A stretch of 64,000 nt of DNA, from positions 14,162,791-14,226,790 of the forward strand of contig CM037872.1 of assembly GCA_021292105.1 (NCBI GenBank), read 5' to 3'. The DNA is from Anadara kagoshimensis. Taxonomy: Eukaryota; Mollusca; Bivalvia; Arcoida; Arcidae. The position numbers and the translations under genes are program-made. Shown here one piece after another: positions 1-14,600 of this stretch (positions are counted from its first letter, which is position 1; each line of letters starts with the position of its first letter). The notes beneath the pieces are model-generated. The model had not been told where the DNA came from, made no database searches, and saw only the letters and a program-made list of their open reading frames with translations.

Positions 1-1060
1 GAGTAATTCCATAATATACAATTTATTGCAAGAAGTCATTTCTTTTTAAAGGACTATGTAAACCCAATAAAGTCTATAAAGCCCATTGAGAGATCCGTCA
101 AATCGGATAATAATGATGAACAAAATGAACAGCGATTTACAAGTAACATTGTGTCTAAAACTAACGTTAAACAAACAGCTCGTTGTATTAAATATTGGTG
201 TCTATGACCTCAGGTATTCAACTTGTCCCTATCTTAAGACATTGATACTTAAGTCAATCTTTAAAAAATTTCAATAGGAAATTAAAATGTTTGTAAAATA
301 AAAGAAATCACTCACCTGATATTAAAATAATTAGATGATTCCAATGAAATAATAAAAATAAGACTCTAAGCCACACATCCATGGCTAGAGATATGTAATA
401 TACTCCAACGGTAAGTAACTCCTAGTGTGATAGTCTACTGTATAATAGCCAGAATACTACTGGTATAAAACAAGCGTGTGTCAGCCTAGTAGAACGGGAA
501 CTATATGTTATGCATGTACGCTCAGCTGACTCGCTCGCTGTGACAGAGTATACCGTCTTCGTTAACCCAAACCCCGGCCCTCATAATCAGATAAGCGATC
601 CCTCTTGTCTTATTGGTCATATTTTTTAACAGTCAACCAGTATAATTAAATGCTCGGTAAATGCTCGGCGCTCATACATATCTCTTTAAACTAATTGGAG
701 ACATGTAAACATGGCTAGCGATCGTACAAATCATGATAAAACCTAAGTTGTTGGAGTTTGTTCGAAAAACGATGAAATCTACAACTGTACAATACAGACA
801 TATTGGTTTCCCTAGAAACAAAATCGACAACTAGAAGAAAAAGTATATCAAATATTTACTACACTTTATGAAATCAATGCTTTTGATTTCTTTAGTAAGC
901 TGTCTATTTTAATGGCAATATTTATCTTCCAGAATGTATTAAATTAAGGCTATTACAAAGAATTTTATCTCCCTACAGCGCAATACACATTTTTATGAAG
1001 TTTACAGATTTTATAAATTCTGAAACTATAATGCAATGTCATATTTTGGTTTTACATAAA
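1..1060. other. AT-rich stretch with no recognised feature
   Basis: No gene, RNA or repeat is recognised. Only short open frames occur, without domain-like composition. Confidence 0.5.
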
Positions 1061-1065
1061 AAGGG

Positions 1066-1290
1066 ACCTTGGTGGCCGAGTGGTCTAAAGCGGGCTTACG
1101 GATCACAGCGCCTCTCATGCATTGCATCGGCTCGAATCCCATTTGAGGCAGATCTTAAGTGCGGAAATTTGTCATTTCGCTTGCCAAAAGTCAGTGGTTT
1201 TCTCTGGGTACTCCGGTTTCCTCCACCATCAATTAACTGACCACGTCGGTCGACATGAGAAAAAGTGAAAAAGAATCTTGACGGAGCGTG
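1066..1290 (+). mobile_element. tRNA-derived SINE (Ser/Leu-like head)
   Basis: The 5' part resembles a class II tRNA. It has a pol III A box (TGGCCGAGTGG) near 1071 and a B box (GGCTCGAATCC) near 1129. Downstream is a conserved central block with GTCAGTGGTTTTCTCTGGGTA followed by CTCCGGTTTCCTCC. The same block is seen at 31.2 kb (plus strand) and at 34.6, 46.4 and 60.6 kb (minus strand), so this is a dispersed family rather than a working tRNA gene. The tRNA cloverleaf is degenerate. The central block resembles the V/Meta-type conserved domains known in metazoan SINEs; that assignment is from memory of the families. The 3' boundary is approximate. Confidence 0.75.
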
Positions 1291-2240
1291 AATCTCCTTA
1301 TAAAAGTATAGCACGTGTAAGCTCTGTTTTCTGGTCACTTTTTGGTTTTCCTTCACTTTAGTATTAAATAGTCTTTCTGATACCAGTAGCTTATAATACT
1401 GTATTTATGAACTTCTGATTATACACCTTTAACACGATCAAGTGTGACACCTTATCTACCAGTAGTGGGTTAAAATTTATACACTAAAGATAACCCTTGA
1501 CTCCATCTAATCATGAAATGTCTTCACTTAAACTATTGTATGATAATTTTAAAAAGAAACAGAATAGAAATAATAGTGATTTCAAGAAGTTATCGTAATT
1601 AATACTAGTCTAATGTAATGAACCAATGATGGCGGACATACTGAACAAGTAATAAATTGACATCATTTACGCTATTGAAGTAATGTTTCAGGATAATAAA
1701 ATGGAATTTGATTTTGTATTAAAAATTGTAATAGTGATAATTTATGAAGCTATTTATCCAAGTATTTATGATCAGCTTATAATTACTTTGTTTTACTGTT
1801 AAAATATTTATTTATTTATTTATTTATTTATTTTGAGTCTAGTCAATTCCAAAGTTCCTTTTCGGCAAACCAAAGGGGGTCTTCAAGTTAAATTTTGAAT
1901 TTATTCAGAAATACATGTTAAAGCTTTTCCGATCAAGATTAAAATTCCATTTGAGGGTTGAAATAGAAGTCCTTTCAAACAAAGCACACTAAAAGCATGG
2001 AAAACAATAACAAAAGAATGCAAAACGATCAGAACTGCGGCGAAGAGTTTCTTAATGCTTAACAACAAACGGTATACAATTATTTATTCAACTAATGGAG
2101 AGTAGCATTTGCTAAATGCTTATTTGAAACTATTTCAGTCACACGAAGAGCTGCAAAATTGCTGAAACAACCTATATTTTATTGTACTACGGTCGCTAGG
2201 ACAAATGTTTCTGGGTGACATAAGGCCAGTTATTATTTTT
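1290..2240. other. AT-rich stretch with a short (ATTT)n tract
   Basis: No gene seen. A (TTTA)n microsatellite of about 30 bp lies at 1804-1834. The rest has no clear similarity to other parts of the window. Confidence 0.5.
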
Positions 2241-2249
2241 GTTAATTCG

Positions 2250-2640
2250 CGTGTTTATAAAAGAAAATGCTTGTCATGTTTTCGTTATACCTATTGTCCA
2301 GTAAGTTTAGTTTATTCCTCAATGTATTTTCACGTCTGCTTAGAAATAAATTGCTGACTAGCGGATATTGGAAGTCTAGGCTTATCAAGGACTTCATTAT
2401 GGTCACAATATTGTTGATAAATATGGTGTCTCTGTATCCAAAATTATCCTGGATATATTTGATGTCCCAAAGTTCAATGTCACTTTCATTCCTAATTTTC
2501 ACAAGTAAACAGGAAGTTAAGTGTTTACCCTTTCCGGAGTACCAGGAAGTTTCAGTGTTTTAGCTCATTTGGCAGTTTTACACTTTGATTATTGGATTGT
2601 TATTTGGACATGGAGCGGTATGTCTGTGTTGGATTGACAT
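2250..2640 (-). mobile_element. Dispersed family X copy, minus strand, left of the satellite
   Basis: Family X is a dispersed repeat recognised by comparing about a dozen loci in this window. In plus orientation its order is: a CAAACATACTGATCCATG-like block, TCCAAATCACAATC, AAACTTTGAAAC, a GGTGCTCCGGAAG-like block, the palindrome TAGCTAGCTA, GATCAAAATTGAGAATG, GGAACTATGGGATG, ATACAGGGACATCATA and AACAATATTGT. This copy carries the reverse complement of that order: the ACAATATTGTTGATAAATA block at about 2406, CTGTATCCAAAATTATCCTGG at 2431, TTCCGGAGTACC at 2530 and TTATTTGGACATGGAGCGG at 2600. Its 5' end points right, towards the satellite 20 bp away. I do not recognise a named family. Confidence 0.65.
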
Positions 2641-2658
2641 TTAACAATACATTTTATA

Positions 2659-5600
2659 GAATGTATATCATTGTTACCTGTTGATATTTATCTCCGTATT
2701 GCCCACTGTCCACATAGGAACTACAGAATATATTGCATTGTTACCTGTTGATATTTATCTCCGTATTGCCCACTGTCCACATTGGAACTACAGAATGTAT
2801 TGCATTGTTACCTGTTGATATTTATCTCCGTATTGCCCACTGTCCACATTGGAACTACAGAATGTATTGCATTGTTACCTGTTGATATTTATCTCCGTAT
2901 TGCCCACTGTCCACATATGAACTACAGAATGTATTGCATTGTTACCTGTTGATATTTATCTCCGTATTGCCCACTGTCCACATTGGAACTACAGAATGTA
3001 TTGCATTGTTACCTGTTGATATTTATCTCCGTATTGCCCACTGTCCACATAGGAACTACAGAATGTATTGCATTGTTACCTGTTGATATTTATCTCCGTA
3101 TAGCCCACTGTCCACATAGGAACTACAGAATGTATTGCATTGTTACCTGTTGATATTTATCTCCGTATTGCCCACTGTCCACATAGGAACTACAGAATAT
3201 ATTGCATTGTTACCTGTTGATATTTATCTCCGTATTGCCCACTGTCCACATAGGATTACAGAATATATTGCATTGTTACCTGTTGATATTTATCTCCGTA
3301 TTGCCCACTGTCCACATAGGAACTACAGAATGTATATCATTGTTACCTGTTGATATTTATCTCCGTATTACCCACTGTCCACATAGGAACTATAGAATGT
3401 ATATCATTGTTACCTGTTGATATTTATCTCCGTATTGCCCACTGTCCACATAGGAACTACAGAATGTATATCATTGTTACCTGTTGATATTTATCTCCGT
3501 ATTGCCCACTGTCCACATAGGAACTACAGAATGTATATCATTGTTACCTGTTGATATTTATCTCCGTATTGCCCACTGTCCACATAGGAACTACAGAATG
3601 TATATCATTGTTACCTGTTGATATTTATCTCCGTATTGCCCACTGTCCACATAGGAACTACAGAATGTATATCATTGTTACCTGTTGATATTTATCTCCG
3701 TATTGCCCACTGTCCACATAGGAACTACAGAATGTATTGCATTGTTACCTGTTGATATTTATCTCCGTATTGCCCACTGTCCACATAGGAACTACAGAAT
3801 ATATTGCATTGTTACCTGTTGATATTTATCTCCGTATTGCCCACTGTCCACATAGGAACTACAGAATATATTGCATTGTTACCTGTTGATATTTATCTCC
3901 GTATTGCCCACTGTCCACATAGGAACTACAGAATATATTGCATTGTTACCTGTTGATATTTATCTCCGTATTGCCCACTGTCCACATAGGAACTACAGAA
4001 TGTATATCATTGTTACCTGTTGATATTTATCTCCGTATTGCCCACTGTCCACATAGGAACTACAGAATGTATATCATTGTTACCTGTTGATATTTATCTC
4101 CGTATTGCCCACTGTCCACATAGGAACTACAGAATGTATTGCATTGTTACCTGTTGATATTTATCTCCGTATTGCCCACTGTCCACATAGGAACTACAGA
4201 ATATATTGCATTGTTACCTGTTGATATTTATCTCCGTATTGCCCACTGTCCACATAGGAACTACAGAATGTATATCATTGTTACCTGTTGATATTTATCT
4301 CCGTATTGCCCACTGTCCACATAGGAACTACAGAATGTATATCATTGTTACCTGTTGATATTTATCTCCGTATTGCCCACTGTCCACATAGGAACTACAG
4401 AATATATTGCATTGTTACCTGTTGATATTTATCTCCGTATTACCCACTGTCCACATAGGAACTACAGAATGTATATCATTGTTACCTGTTGATATTTATC
4501 TCCGTATTGCCCACTGTCCACATAGGAACTACAGAATGTATTGCATTGTTACCTGTTGATATTTATCTCCGTATTGCCCACTGTCCACATAGGAACTACA
4601 GAATATATATCATTGTTACCTGTTGATATTTATCTCCGTATTGCCCACTGTCCACATAGGAACTACAGAATATATATCATTGTTACCTGTTGATATTTAT
4701 CTCCGTATTGCCCACTGTCCACATAGGAACTACAGAATGTATTGCATTGTTACCTGTTGATATTTATCTCCGTATTGCCCACTGTCCACATAGGAACTAC
4801 AGAATATATATCATTGTTACCTGTTGATATTTATCTCCGTATTGCCCACTGTCCACATAGGAACTACAGAATATATTGCATTGTTACCTGTTGATATTTA
4901 TCTCCGTATTGCCCACTGTCCACATAGGAACTACAGAATATATTGCATTGTTACCTGTTGATATTTATCTCCGTATTGCCCACTGTCCACATAGGAACTA
5001 CAGAATGTATTGCATTGTTACCTGTTGATATTTATCTCCGTATTACCCACTGTCCACATAGGAACTACAGAATGTATTGCATTGTTACCTGTTGATATTT
5101 ATCTCCGTATTACCCACTGTCCACATAGGAACTACAGAATGTATATCATTGTTACCTGTTGATATTTATCTCCGTATTGCCCACTGTCCACATAGGAACT
5201 ACAGAATATATATCATTGTTACCTGTTGATATTTATCTCCGTATTGCCCACTGTCCACATAGGAACTACAGAATATATTGCATTGTTACCTGTTGATATT
5301 TATCTCCGTATTGCCCACTGTCCACATAGGAACTACAGAATATATTGCATTGTTACCTGTTGATATTTATCTCCGTATTGCCCACTGTCCACATAGGAAC
5401 TACAGAATGTATTGCATTGTTACCTGTTGATATTTATCTCCGTATTACCCACTGTCCACATAGGAACTACAGAATGTATTGCATTGTTACCTGTTGATAT
5501 TTATCTCCGTATTGCCCACTGTCCACATAGGAACTACAGAATATATATCATTGTTACCTGTTGATATTTATCTCCGTATTGCCCACTGTCCACATAGGAA

Positions 5601-8600
5601 CTACAGAATATATTGCATTGTTACCTGTTGATATTTATCTCCGTATTGCCCACTGTCCACATAGGAACTACAGAATATATTGCATTGTTACCTGTTGATA
5701 TTTATCTCCGTATTGCCCACTGTCCACATAGGAACTACAGAATATATTGCATTGTTACCTGTTGATATTTATCTCCGTATTGCCCACTGTCCACATAGGA
5801 ACTACAGAATGTATTGCATTGTTACCTGTTGATATTTATCTCCGTATTGCCCACTGTCCACATAGGAACTACAGAATGTATTGCATTGTTACCTGTTGAT
5901 ATTTATCTCCGTATTGCCCACTGTCCACATAGGAACTACAGAATGTATTGCATTGTTACCTGTTGATATTTATCTCCGTATTGCCCACTGTCCACATAGG
6001 AACTACAGAATGTATATCATTGTTACCTGTTGATATTTATCTCCGTATTGCCCACTGTCCACATAGGAACTACAGAATGTATTGCATTGTTACCTGTTGA
6101 TATTTATCTCCGTATTACCCACTGTCCACATAGGAACTACAGAATGTATATCATTGTTACCTGTTGATATTTATCTCCGTATTGCCCACTGTCCACATAG
6201 GAACTACAGAATATATATCATTGTTACCTGTTGATATTTATCTCCGTATTGCCCACTGTCCACATAGGAACTACAGAATATATTGCATTGTTACCTGTTG
6301 ATATTTATCTCCGTATTGCCCACTGTCCACATAGGAACTACAGAATATATTGCATTGTTACCTGTTGATATTTATCTCCGTATTGCCCACTGTCCACATA
6401 GGAACTACAGAATGTATTGCATTGTTACCTGTTGATATTTATCTCCGTATTACCCACTGTCCACATAGGAACTACAGAATGTATTGCATTGTTACCTGTT
6501 GATATTTATCTCCGTATTGCCCACTGTCCACATAGGAACTACAGAATATATATCATTGTTACCTGTTGATATTTATCTCCGTATTGCCCACTGTCCACAT
6601 AGGAACTATAGAATGTATATCATTGTTACCTGTTGATATTTATCTCCGTATTGCCCACTGTCCACATAGGAACTACAGAATATATTGCATTGTTACCTGT
6701 TGATATTTATCTCCGTATTGCCCACTGTCCACATAGGAACTACAGAATGTATTGCATTGTTACCTGTTGATATTTATCTCCGTATTACCCACTGTCCACA
6801 TAGGAACTACAGAATGTATTGCATTGTTACCTGTTGATATTTATCTCCGTATTGCCCACTGTCCACATAGGAACTACAGAATGTATTGCATTGTTACCTG
6901 TTGATATTTATCTCCGTATTACCCACTGTCCACATAGGAACTACAGAATGTATATCATTGTTACCTGTTGATATTTATCTCCGTATTGCCCACTGTCCAC
7001 ATAGGAACTACAGAATATATTGCATTGTTACCTGTTGATATTTATCTCCGTATTGCCCACTGTCCACATAGGAACTACAGAATGTATTGCATTGTTACCT
7101 GTTGATATTTATCTCCGTATTACCCACTGTCCACATAGGAACTACAGAATGTATTGCATTGTTACCTGTTGATATTTATCTCCGTATTACCCACTGTCCA
7201 CATAGGAACTACAGAATGTATATCATTGTTACCTGTTGATATTTATCTCCGTATTGCCCACTGTCCACATAGGAACTACAGAATGTATTGCATTGTTACC
7301 TGTTGATATTTATCTCCGTATTGCCCACTGTCCACATAGGAACTACAGAATATATTGCATTGTTACCTGTTGATATTTATCTCCGTATTGCCCACTGTCC
7401 ACATAGGAACTACAGAATGTATATCATTGTTACCTGTTGATATTTATCTCCGTATTGCCCACTGTCCACATAGGAACTACAGAATATATATCATTGTTAC
7501 CTGTTGATATTTATCTCCGTATTGCCCACTGTCCACATAGGAACTACAGAATATATTGCATTGTTACCTGTTGATATTTATCTCCGTATTGCCCACTGTC
7601 CACATAGGAACTACAGAATATATTGCATTGTTACCTGTTGATATTTATCTCCGTATTGCCCACTGTCCACATAGGAACTACAGAATGTATTGCATTGTTA
7701 CCTGTTGATATTTATCTCCGTATTACCCACTGTCCACATAGGAACTACAGAATGTATTGCATTGTTACCTGTTGATATTTATCTCCGTATTGCCCACTGT
7801 CCACATAGGAACTACAGAATATATATCATTGTTACCTGTTGATATTTATCTCCGTATTGCCCACTGTCCACATAGGAACTACAGAATATATTGCATTGTT
7901 ACCTGTTGATATTTATCTCCGTATTGCCCACTGTCCACATAGGAACTACAGAATATATTGCATTGTTACCTGTTGATATTTATCTCCGTATTGCCCACTG
8001 TCCACATAGGAACTACAGAATATATTGCATTGTTACCTGTTGATATTTATCTCCGTATTGCCCACTGTCCACATAGGAACTACAGAATGTATTGCATTGT
8101 TACCTGTTGATATTTATCTCCGTATTGCCCACTGTCCACATAGGAACTACAGAATGTATTGCATTGTTACCTGTTGATATTTATCTCCGTATTGCCACTG
8201 TCCACATAGGAACTACAGAATATATATCATTGTTACCTGTTGATATTTATCTCCGTATTGCCCACTGTCCACATAGGAACTACAGAATGTATTGCATTGT
8301 TACCTGTTGATATTTATCTCCGTATTACCCACTGTCCACATAGGAACTACAGAATGTATTGCATTGTTACCTGTTGATATTTATCTCCGTATTACCCACT
8401 GTCCACATAGGAACTACAGAATGTATATCATTGTTACCTGTTGATATTTATCTCCGTATTGCCCACTGTCCACATAGGAACTACAGAATATTATCATTGT
8501 TACCTGTTGATATTTATCTCCGTATTGCCCACTGTCCACATAGGAACTATAGAATGTATATCATTGTTACCTGTTGATATTTATCTCCGTATTGCCCACT

Positions 8601-11600
8601 GTCCACATAGGAACTACAGAATGTATTGCAGTGTTACCTGTTGATATTTATCTCCGTATTGCCCACTGTCCACATAGGAACTACAGAATATATTGCATTG
8701 TTACCTGTTGATATTTATCTCCGTATTGCCCACTGTCCACATAGGAACTACAGAAATATTGCATTGTTACCTGTTGATATTTATCTCCGTATTGCCCACT
8801 GTCCACATAGGAACTACAGAATGTATTGCATTGTTACCTGTTGATATTTATCTCCGTATTGCCCACTGTCCACATAGGAACTACAGAATGTATTGCATTG
8901 TTACCTGTTGATATTTATCTCCGTATTGCCCACTGTCCACATAGGAACTACAGAATATATATCATTGTTACCTGTTGATATTTATCTCCGTATTGCCCAC
9001 TGTCCACATAGGAACTACAGAATATATTGCATTGTTACCTGTTGATATTTATCTCCGTATTGCCCACTGTCCACATAGGAACTACAGAATATATTGCATT
9101 GTTACCTGTTGATATTTATCTCCGTATTGCCCACTGTCCACATAGGAACTACAGAATGTATTGCATTGTTACCTGTTGATATTTATCTCCGTATTGCCCA
9201 CTGTCCACATAGGAACTACAGAATGTATTGCATTGTTACCTGTTGATATTTATCTCCGTATTGCCCACTGTCCACATAGGAACTACAGAATATATTGCAT
9301 TGTTACCTGTTGATATTTATCTCCGTATTGCCCACTGTCCACATAGGAACTACAGAATATATATCATTGTTACCTGTTGATATTTATCTCCGTATTGCCC
9401 ACTGTCCACATAGGAACTACAGAATATATTGCATTGTTACCTGTTGATATTTATCTCCGTATTGCCCACTGTCCACATAGGAACTACAGAATGTATTGCA
9501 TTGTTACCTGTTGATATTTATCTCCGTATTGCCCACTGTCCACATAGGAACTACAGAATGTATTGCATTGTTACCTGTTGATATTTATCTCCGTATTGCC
9601 CACTGTCCACATAGGAACTACAGAATATATATCATTGTTACCTGTTGATATTTATCTCCGTATTGCCCACTGTCCACATAGGAACTACAGAATATATTGC
9701 ATTGTTACCTGTTGATATTTATCTCCGTATTGCCCACTGTCCACATAGGACTACAGAATATATTGCATTGTTACCTGTTGATATTTATCTCCGTATTGCC
9801 CACTGTCCACATAGGAACTACAGAATGTATTGCATTGTTACCTGTTGATATTTATCTCCGTATTGCCCACTGTCCACATTGGAACTACAGAATGTATTGC
9901 ATTGTTACCTGTTGATATTTATCTCCGTATTGCCCACTGTCCACATAGGAACTACAGAATGTATTGCATTGTTACCTGTTGATATTTATCTCCGTATTGC
10001 CCACTGTCCACATTGGAACTACAGAATGTATTGCATTGTTACCTGTTGATATTTATCTCCGTATTGCCCACTGTCCACATAGGAACTACAGAATGTATTG
10101 CATTGTTACCTGTTGATATTTATCTCCGTATTGCCCACTGTCCACATAGGAACTACAGAATGTATTGCATTGTTACCTGTTGATATTTATCTCCGTATTG
10201 CCCACTGTCCACATAGGAACTACAGAATATATTGCATTGTTACCTGTTGATATTTATCTCCGTATTGCCCACTGTCCACATAGGAACTACAGAATATATT
10301 GCATTGTTACCTGTTGATATTTATCTCCGTATTGCCCACTGTCCACATAGGAACTACAGAATGTATATCATTGTTACCTGTTGATATTTATCTCCGTATT
10401 GCCCACTGTCCACATAGGAACTACAGAATATATATCATTGTTACCTGTTGATATTTATCTCCGTATTGCCCACTGTCCACATAGGAACTACAGAATATAT
10501 TGCATTGTTACCTGTTGATATTTATCTCCGTATTGCCCACTGTCCACATAGGAACTACAGAATGTATTGCATTGTTACCTGTTGATATTTATCTCCGTAT
10601 TGCCCACTGTCCACATAGGAACTACAGAATGTATTGCATTGTTACCTGTTGATATTTATCTCCGTATTGCCCACTGTCCACATAGGAACTACAGAATATA
10701 TATCATTGTTACCTGTTGATATTTATCTCCGTATTGCCCACTGTCCACATAGGAACTACAGAATATATTGCATTGTTACCTGTTGATATTTATCTCCGTA
10801 TTGCCCACTGTCCACATAGGAACTACAGAATATATTGCATTGTTACCTGTTGATATTTATCTCCGTATTGCCCACTGTCCACATAGGAACTACAGAATGT
10901 ATTGCATTGTTACCTGTTGATATTTATCTCGTATTGCCCACTGTCCACATTGGAACTACAGAATGTATTGCATTGTTACCTGTTGATATTTATCTCCGTA
11001 TTGCCCACTGTCCACATAGGAACTACAGAATGTATTGCATTGTTACCTGTTGATATTTATCTCCGTATTGCCCACTGTCCACATAGGAACTACAGAATGT
11101 ATATCATTGTTACCTGTTGATATTTATCTCCGTATTGCCCACTGTCCACATTGGAACTATAGAATGTATATCATTGTTACCTGTTGATATTTATCTCCGT
11201 ATTGCCCACTGTCCACATAGGAACTACAGAATATATTGCATTGTTACCTGTTGATATTTATCTCCGTATTGCCCACTGTCCACATAGGAACTACAGAATA
11301 TATTGCATTGTTACCTGTTGATATTTATCTCCGTATTGCCCACTGTCCACATAGGAACTACAGAATATATTGCATTGTTACCTGTTGATATTTATCTCCG
11401 TATTGCCCACTGTCCACATAGGAACTACAGAATATATTGCATTGTTACCTGTTGATATTTATCTCCGTATTGCCCACTGTCCACATAGGAACTACAGAAT
11501 ATATATCATTGTTACCTGTTGATATTTATCTCCGTATTGCCCACTGTCCACATAGGAACTACAGAATATATTGCATTGTTACCTGTTGATATTTATCTCC

Positions 11601-14600
11601 GTATTGCCCACTGTCCACATAGGAACTACAGAATGTATATCATTGTTACCTGTTGATATTTATCTCCGTATTGCCCACTGTCCACATAGGAACTACAGAA
11701 TATATTGCATTGTTACCTGTTGATATTTATCTCCGTATTGCCCACTGTCCACATAGGAACTACAGAATGTATATCATTGTTACCTGTTGATATTTATCTC
11801 CGTATTGCCCACTGTCCACATTGGAACTACAGAATATATTGCATTGTTACCTGTTGATATTTATCTCCGTATTGCCCACTGTCCACATAGGAACTACAGA
11901 ATATATTGTAGTGTTACCTGTTGATATTTATCTCCGTATTGCCCACTGTCCACATAGGAACTACAGAATATATTGTAGTGTTACCTGTTGATATTTATCT
12001 CCGTATTGCCCACTGTCCACATAGGAACTATAGAATGTATTGCATTGTTACCTGTTGATATTTATCTCCGTATTGCCCACTGTCCACATAGGAACTACAG
12101 AATATATTGCATTGTTACCTGTTGATATTTATCTCCGTATTACCCACTGTCCACATAGGAACTACAGAATGTATTGCATTGTTACCTGTTGATATTTATC
12201 TCCGTATTGCCCACTGTCCACATAGGAACTACAGAATATATTGCATTGTTACCTGTTGATATTTATCTCCGTATTGCCCACTGTCCACATAGGAACTACA
12301 GAATGTATATCATTGTTACCTGTTGATATTTATCTCCGTATTACCCACTGTCCACATAGGAACTATAGAATGTATTGCATTGTTACCTGTTGATATTTAT
12401 CTCCGTATTGCCCACTGTCCACATAGGAACTATAGAATGTATTGCATTGTTACCTGTTGATATTTATCTCCGTATTGCCCACTGTCCACATAGGAACTAC
12501 AGAATGTATATCATTGTTACCTGTTGATATTTATCTCCGTATTGCCCACTGTCCACATAGGAACTACAGAATATATTGCATTGTTACCTGTTGATATTTA
12601 TCTCCGTATTGCCCACTGTCCACATAGGAACTACAGAATATATTGCATTGTTACCTGTTGATATTTATCTCCGTATTGCCCACTGTCCACATAGGAACTA
12701 CAGAATATATTGCATTGTTACCTGTTGATATTTATCTCGTATTGCCCACTGTCCACATAGGAACTACAGAATATATATCATTGTTACCTGTTGATATTTA
12801 TCTCCGTATTGCCCACTGTCCACATAGGAACTACAGAATATATATCATTGTTACCTGTTGATATTTATCTCCGTATTGCCCACTGTCCACATAGGAACTA
12901 CAGAATATATATCATTGTTACCTGTTGATATTTATCTCCGTATTACCCACTGTCCACATAGGAACTACAGAATGTATTGCATTGTTACCTGTTGATATTT
13001 ATCTCCGTATTGCCCACTGTCCACATAGGAACTACAGAATATATTGCATTGTTACCTGTTGATATTTATCTCCGTATTGCCCACTGTCCACATAGGAACT
13101 ACAGAATATATTGCATTGTTACCTGTTGATATTTATCTCCGTATTGCCCACTGTCCACATAGGAACTACAGAATATATTGCATTGTTACCTGTTGATATT
13201 TATCTCCGTATTGCCCACTGTCCACATAGGAACTACAGAATGTATATCATTGTTACCTGTTGATATTTATCTCCGTATTGCCCACTGTCCACATAGGAAC
13301 TACAGAATATATTGCATTGTTACCTGTTGATATTTATCTCCGTATTGCCCACTGTCCACATAGGAACTACAGAATGTATTGCATTGTTACCTGTTGATAT
13401 TTATCTCCGTATTGCCCACTGTCCACATAGGAACTACAGAATGTATATCATTGTTACCTGTTGATATTTATCTCCGTATTGCCCACTGTCCACATAGGAA
13501 CTACAGAATGTATTGCATTGTTACCTGTTGATATTTATCTCCGTATTACCCACTGTCCACATAGGAACTACAGAATATATCATTGTTACCTGTTGATATT
13601 TATCTCCGTATTGCCCACTGTCCACATAGGAACTACAGAATGTATATCATTGTTACCTGTTGATATTTATCTCCGTATTGCCCACTGTCCACATAGGAAC
13701 TACAGAATGTATTGCATTGTTACCTGTTGATATTTATCTCCGTATTGCCCACTGTCCACATAGGAACTACAGAATATATTGCATTGTTACCTGTTGATAT
13801 TTATCTCCGTATTGCCCACTGTCCACATAGGAACTATAGAATGTATATCATTGTTACCTGTTGATATTTATCTCCGTATTGCCCACTGTCCACATAGGAA
13901 CTACAGAATGTATTGCATTGTTACCTGTTGATATTTATCTCCGTATTGCCCACTGTCCACATAGGAACTACAGAATGTATTGCATTGTTACCTGTTGATA
14001 TTTATCTCCGTATTGCCCACTGTCCACATAGGAACTATAGAATGTATATCATTGTTACCTGTTGATATTTATCTCCGTATTGCCCACTGTCCACATAGGA
14101 ACTACAGAATGTATTGCATTGTTACCTGTTGATATTTATCTCCGTATTGCCCACTGTCCACATAGGAACTACAGAATGTATTGCATTGTTACCTGTTGAT
14201 ATTTATCTCCGTATTGCCCACTGTCCACATAGGAACTACAGAATGTATATCATTGTTACCTGTTGATATTTATCTCCGTATTGCCCACTGTCCACATAGG
14301 AACTACAGAATATATATCATTGTTACCTGTTGATATTTATCTCCGTATTACCCACTGTCCACATAGGAACTACAGAATATATTGCATTGTTACCTGTTGA
14401 TATTTATCTCCGTATTGCCCACTGTCCACATAGGAACTACAGAATGTATTGCATTGTTACCTGTTGATATTTATCTCCGTATTGCCCACTGTCCACATAG
14501 GAACTACAGAATGTATTGCATTGTTACCTGTTGATATTTATCTCCGTATTGCCCACTGTCCACATAGGAACTACAGAATATATTGCATTGTTACCTGTTG

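Noticed and set aside
1066-1150. A tRNA-Ser or tRNA-Leu gene
   Set aside because: A and B boxes are present, but the cloverleaf is poor and the sequence continues into a conserved SINE body seen at other loci.
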